The notes under the pieces were generated by a model, which had not been told where the DNA came from, did no database searches, and saw only the letters and a program-made list of their open reading frames with translations. The position numbers and the translations under genes were made by a program. Positions 23,727 through 25,856 of a stretch of DNA of 25,856 nucleotides are shown here, piece by piece (positions within the stretch are counted from its first letter, which is position 1; the number at the start of each line of letters is the position of its first letter). Origin of the DNA: Lentisphaeria bacterium UBA1776 (GTDB taxonomy: Bacteria; Verrucomicrobiota; Lentisphaeria; Victivallales; Victivallaceae); NCBI GenBank assembly GCA_002314605.1, contig DCGO01000056.1, positions 1-25,856 of the forward strand, written 5' to 3'.

Positions 23727-23749
23727 GAAAAACCGACATCAGTGTCAGG
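23727..23749 (-). terminator. Probable terminator after the rubredoxin-lipoprotein pair
   Basis: The minus strand reads CC-T-GACA-CTGA-TGTC-GG followed by TTTTT: a six-pair stem with one bulged T and a T run, 17 bases past the lipoprotein stop. A further stem, TCAGAAG/CTTCTGA (23692-23720), lies downstream without a useful T tail. Confidence 0.55.
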
Positions 23750-23765
23750 CTGATCATCTGGGTGA

Positions 23766-24137
23766 TCATTTTCCGAGATCAAGCTCCCGCAAAGCCTCTT
23801 CATTGGATTTCGGCGGCTCCGTCACCAGCCGGGTCCGGGCGTAATATTCATTGCCCCATCCCACCAGGATACCGTTCCTGAAGACCAGAGGCATGCACTC
23901 GTCCTCCGTGGTAAGACCATCCATCCAGACCGTTTGGATAAAATAGTACCACACGTCCGGCTTGGCAAAAATCTCATTGCGGATCGGTTCGCCCATGATC
24001 GCCAGGACCTGTTTTTTGGTCATCCCCACCCGCAGAGACCGGGCATTCTCAAGGTTCCGGCTGCCTTCGATCCAGCCGCAGCCGGTCAACAGAAGCACGG
24101 CAATGAACGCCGCAAAAATGGCAGATATCTGTTTCAA
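23766..24137 (-). CDS. Small lipoprotein with SmpA/OmlA-like (BamE-type) domain
   Basis: The 123-residue protein has a lipoprotein signal peptide (IAVLLLTGC, cysteine at residue 20) and a domain with LRVGMTKKQVLAIMGEP (about residues 35-51), the hallmark of the SmpA/OmlA/BamE superfamily; a related DUF3192-type protein is another reading. It would be lipid-anchored and might take part in outer-membrane assembly. The start codon is TTG (24137), needed to place the signal peptide correctly; no better ATG exists. It starts three bases after the rubredoxin gene, so the two share an mRNA. Confidence 0.75.
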   Translation of the reverse strand: MKQISAIFAAFIAVLLLTGCGWIEGSRNLENARSLRVGMTKKQVLAIMGEPIRNEIFAKPDVWYYFIQTVWMDGLTTEDECMPLVFRNGILVGWGNEYYARTRLVTEPPKSNEEALRELDLGK

Positions 24138-24140
24138 TTC

Positions 24141-24302
24141 TCAGTTTTCCGCCGTGAAATCTTCCTTGCCCACACCGCATTCCGGGCAGCCCCAGTCCGC
24201 AGGAAGATCTTCAAAGGCCGTTCCCGCCGGGATCCCGGAAACCGGGTCCCCCACCGCAGGATCATACACGTAATTGCAGATGTTGCAGACATATTTTTTC
24301 AT
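24141..24302 (-). CDS. Rubredoxin
   Basis: The 53-residue product is a standard rubredoxin, with the iron-binding CNIC and CPEC pairs, YDPAVGDP and the AFEDLPADWGCP segment. It carries single electrons in the cytoplasm, often to superoxide reductase, rubrerythrin or flavodiiron proteins, and suggests an anaerobic organism. Two ATGs lie in tandem (24305, 24302); the second matches the family start and is seven bases from AAGGA. A promoter and a 14-base palindrome lie upstream. Co-transcription with a BamE-like lipoprotein has no obvious functional reason. Confidence 0.95.
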   Translation of the reverse strand: MKKYVCNICNYVYDPAVGDPVSGIPAGTAFEDLPADWGCPECGVGKEDFTAEN

Positions 24303-24320
24303 CATCTTGTCCTTTCCTGA

Positions 24321-24334
24321 AAAAACCGGTTTTT
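24321..24334. promoter_or_regulatory. Perfect 14-base palindrome just after the rubredoxin start site
   Basis: AAAAACCGGTTTTT is a perfect palindrome between the rubredoxin -10 box and its ribosome binding site, a possible operator. It may also be a chance A/T-flanked CCGG, a sequence that is very common in this DNA. Confidence 0.35.
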
Positions 24335-24343
24335 CCCGCATAT

Positions 24344-24349
24344 ACTATA
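24344..24349 (-). promoter_or_regulatory. Extended -10 promoter of the rubredoxin gene
   Basis: The minus strand has TGATATAGT: a TATAGT -10 box with TG one base upstream, and no good -35 box. The start site would be near 24337, just before the 14-base palindrome. Confidence 0.45.
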
Positions 24350-24413
24350 TCACAACATCATGCATTTTTCCATGCACCTCCCGGCGAAAAACAGTTTTTT
24401 TTGCAGTTTGACT

Positions 24414-24441
24414 TTGTTTTCACTCTTTACGATGCTATATT
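24414..24441 (+). promoter_or_regulatory. Probable promoter of the PfkB kinase gene
   Basis: TTGTTT (24414-24419), 16 bases, TATATT (24436-24441), 50 bases before the kinase ATG. A better -35 match, TTGACT at 24408, is too far away (22 bases) to pair with this -10 box. Confidence 0.5.
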
Positions 24442-24490
24442 AACGGGAAAGGGACCGACAACCTTCTCAAAAATAAAAGGAGAAACAGCT

Positions 24491-25567
24491 ATGATGAACC
24501 TCAAAAAAGATGCCGCCTACAGTCTGCTCGTCCCCACCAGCATGGGTGTACGCCTGACCCCCATGGACGGCCAGCCCTTCCACTGCAGCGACCTCTTCAA
24601 GATGCAGGTCACCAGTGCGGAAACCAACGTGGCCAGCGTGGCCAGCTTTCTGGGACTGAAGGTGAAAGTTCTCACCGCCTTTGTAAAAGACAGTCCCGTC
24701 GCCCGGATGATCAAGGACAATCTGGCCGGCCGTCACATGGATTATGAAGGCAAAGAGTTTGAACAGGGCGGTCCCTGGGGGCTCCGTCACCAGTTCAATC
24801 TGGCGGACAGCGGTTTCGGCAGCCGCGGTCCCCGGGTCCAGAATGACCGGGCCGGTGAAGTGGGCCGTCTCCTGAATGTCAAGGACTTTGATCTGGACCG
24901 CATCTTCGGCAAGGAAGGTGTCAAAATGGTCCACATGTCCGGTCTCGTGGCCGCCCTCTCTCCGGAATCCAGCAAGTTCTGTCTGGAAATTGCCCGGACC
25001 GCCAAGAAATACGGCAGTCTCATCTCCTTTGACCTCAACTACCGGGCCAGCTTCTGGGTGGGCCGCGAGGAAGAACTGGGGGCCACCTTCGCCGAAATCG
25101 CCAGCCTCTCCGATGTCCTGATCGGCAACGAGGAAGACTTCCAGCTCTGCCTCAAGATCAAGGGACCCGAAGCCGGCGGCAAGGGCATCGCCGAAAAGAT
25201 CGACAGTTTCAAGGAAATGGTGGAGCGTGTCCGGGCGGCGTATCCCAATGCCACCGCCTTTGCCACCACCCTCCGTCAGGTTGTAAATGCCAACAACCAC
25301 CTCTGGGGCGCCATTGCCAACGTGGAAGGCAGCTGGCAGGTGGTGGAACCCCGCAGCATCACGGTGCTGGACCGCATCGGCGGCGGCGACGGGTTTGTGG
25401 GAGGATTCCTGTACGCCATCCTCAAGGGCTGGGACCCGGAAAAGTGGATCCAGTTCGGCTGGGCCTCCGGTGCTCTGGCCACCACCCATCTCACCGACTA
25501 CGCTCAGCCGGCGGACGAGGACCAGATCTGGAGCATCTGGAACGGCAACGCCCGCGTCAAGCGCTGA
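24491..25567 (+). CDS. PfkB family carbohydrate kinase, KdgK-like
   Basis: This 358-residue protein is a ribokinase-fold kinase. The C-terminal signature DRIGGGDGFVGGFLYAI (about residues 296-312) contains the anion hole and the catalytic Asp, where many relatives have DTxGAGD. FDLNYRASFW and GSRGPRVQNDRA resemble 2-keto-3-deoxygluconate kinases, so phosphorylation of KDG or a similar keto-acid sugar is the best guess; another hexose substrate remains possible. In-frame codons before 24491 lie in the promoter region; the chosen ATG follows AGGAG by eight bases and is followed at once by a second ATG. Arginine codons CGC and CGT outnumber CGG, unlike many neighbours, which hints at high expression. 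A strong terminator follows. Confidence 0.85.
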   Translation: MMNLKKDAAYSLLVPTSMGVRLTPMDGQPFHCSDLFKMQVTSAETNVASVASFLGLKVKVLTAFVKDSPVARMIKDNLAGRHMDYEGKEFEQGGPWGLRHQFNLADSGFGSRGPRVQNDRAGEVGRLLNVKDFDLDRIFGKEGVKMVHMSGLVAALSPESSKFCLEIARTAKKYGSLISFDLNYRASFWVGREEELGATFAEIASLSDVLIGNEEDFQLCLKIKGPEAGGKGIAEKIDSFKEMVERVRAAYPNATAFATTLRQVVNANNHLWGAIANVEGSWQVVEPRSITVLDRIGGGDGFVGGFLYAILKGWDPEKWIQFGWASGALATTHLTDYAQPADEDQIWSIWNGNARVKR

Positions 25568-25622
25568 CGGCAAACGTGCATCTTCAGGGGGGGACGAATG
25601 AAGCGCCCCCTCACCCGTCAGC
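25563..25622 (+). other. Two-tier hairpin overlapping the kinase stop codon
   Basis: GCTGACGG (25563-25570) pairs with CCGTCAGC (25615-25622) and, inside it, AGGGGG (25586-25591) with CCCCCT (25606-25611). The outer stem includes the TGA stop codon. No T run follows, so it is probably not a terminator itself; it may protect the mRNA end made at the terminator just beyond. Confidence 0.5.
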
Positions 25623-25675
25623 AAAAAATCATCGGGATTTTATGAGAAATTTTCTCGGCCGTCCCGTGATTTTTT
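25623..25675 (+). terminator. Strong intrinsic terminator after the kinase, probably bidirectional
   Basis: AAAAAATCA (25623-25631) pairs with TGATTTTTT (25667-25675), with CGGGA/TCCCG stacked inside and a nested GAGAA/TTCTC in the loop. The T run follows the stem on both strands, so it can end the kinase transcript and a leftward transcript from beyond the window. Confidence 0.8.
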
Positions 25676-25752
25676 GAGATTCTGACAAAAAGGACGCTCC
25701 ATGCTGCAAGTTAAGTGAGAGAGCAAAATGTCAGCAGAAGAGACAAAAGTTG

Positions 25753-25856
25753 TTATTGTCCGAAATCTTGTGAAAAACAGCGGTAGTTTCCAATGTTGAC
25801 AACGACATTTCCGATGCCCCTCATTCGCTTTTGCCAGTATTCTTCCCATTCCCTGG
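25753..25856 (-). CDS. Possible C-terminal end of a leftward gene, partial
   Basis: One minus-strand frame is open from the window edge to a TAA at 25753-25755, giving 33 residues that end NIGNYRCFSQDFGQ. Composition (Trp, Tyr, Glu, Arg rich) is protein-like, and a stop here would suit the bidirectional terminator about 80 bases further on. The piece is too short to recognise and could be chance; a competing minus-strand frame (25640-25849) is less protein-like. Confidence 0.25.
   Translation of the reverse strand, partial: REWEEYWQKRMRGIGNVVVNIGNYRCFSQDFGQ

Noticed and set aside
25728..25799. Small plus-strand ORF of 23 codons beginning MSAEETKVV
   Set aside because: Too short, only a weak GAGAGAG upstream, and it overlaps the possible leftward partial gene; coding is not supported.

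Overview
The window looks like a chromosomal segment from a glycan-foraging member of the Lentisphaerae (Victivallis-like), within the Planctomycetes-Verrucomicrobia-Lentisphaerae group. The lineage call is an inference. It rests on the mix of a pseudopilin with an H-X9-DG motif, a DUF4838-type exported glycan protein, BNR_2-type sialidase-like and Gfo/Idh/MocA proteins, an AXE1-like tandem esterase, high G+C and heavy CCGG/TTCCGG content. No mobile element, CRISPR array, tRNA or rRNA gene was seen.

Region 1 (about 300-9250, all minus strand) is a sugar-use cluster. One likely operon starts at a promoter near 7014-7041 and runs Gfo/Idh dehydrogenase, sugar isomerase/epimerase, second Gfo/Idh dehydrogenase, exported NodB-like deacetylase, cytoplasmic GH20 hexosaminidase. 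Upstream of it are an MFS transporter and a pseudopilin gene that ends in a terminator-like hairpin.

Region 2 (about 9390-18800, all minus strand) holds two probable operons with strikingly similar promoters. The esterase operon is tandem alpha/beta-hydrolase esterase, AraC-type regulator, sialidase-like protein. The phosphatase operon is exported tyrosine/lipid phosphatase with an FnIII-like domain, exported TPR protein, exported DUF4838 protein, PIG-L/LmbE deacetylase. Both promoters carry TTCTTTT-(C)CGG-CAT-like repeats at the same distance from a GTGTATATT -10 box, which suggests control by the AraC protein encoded between them. Together the genes suggest stepwise stripping of an acetylated, amino-sugar-containing, perhaps phosphorylated host glycan, followed by uptake and oxidative or isomerising catabolism.

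Region 3 (about 18900-21040) has an XRE-cupin regulator divergent from marC and a SIMPL-domain gene, with a perfect TTGACA/TATAAT promoter in between. Region 4 (21040-23665) is the conserved translation operon rpsP-khpA-trmD-rplS-rnhB (rimM missing), tightly overlapped, with two TTG starts and a structured 5' leader. Region 5 (23700-25860) has a rubredoxin-lipoprotein pair, a divergent PfkB sugar kinase (KdgK-like) with a strong bidirectional terminator, and the unresolved right edge.
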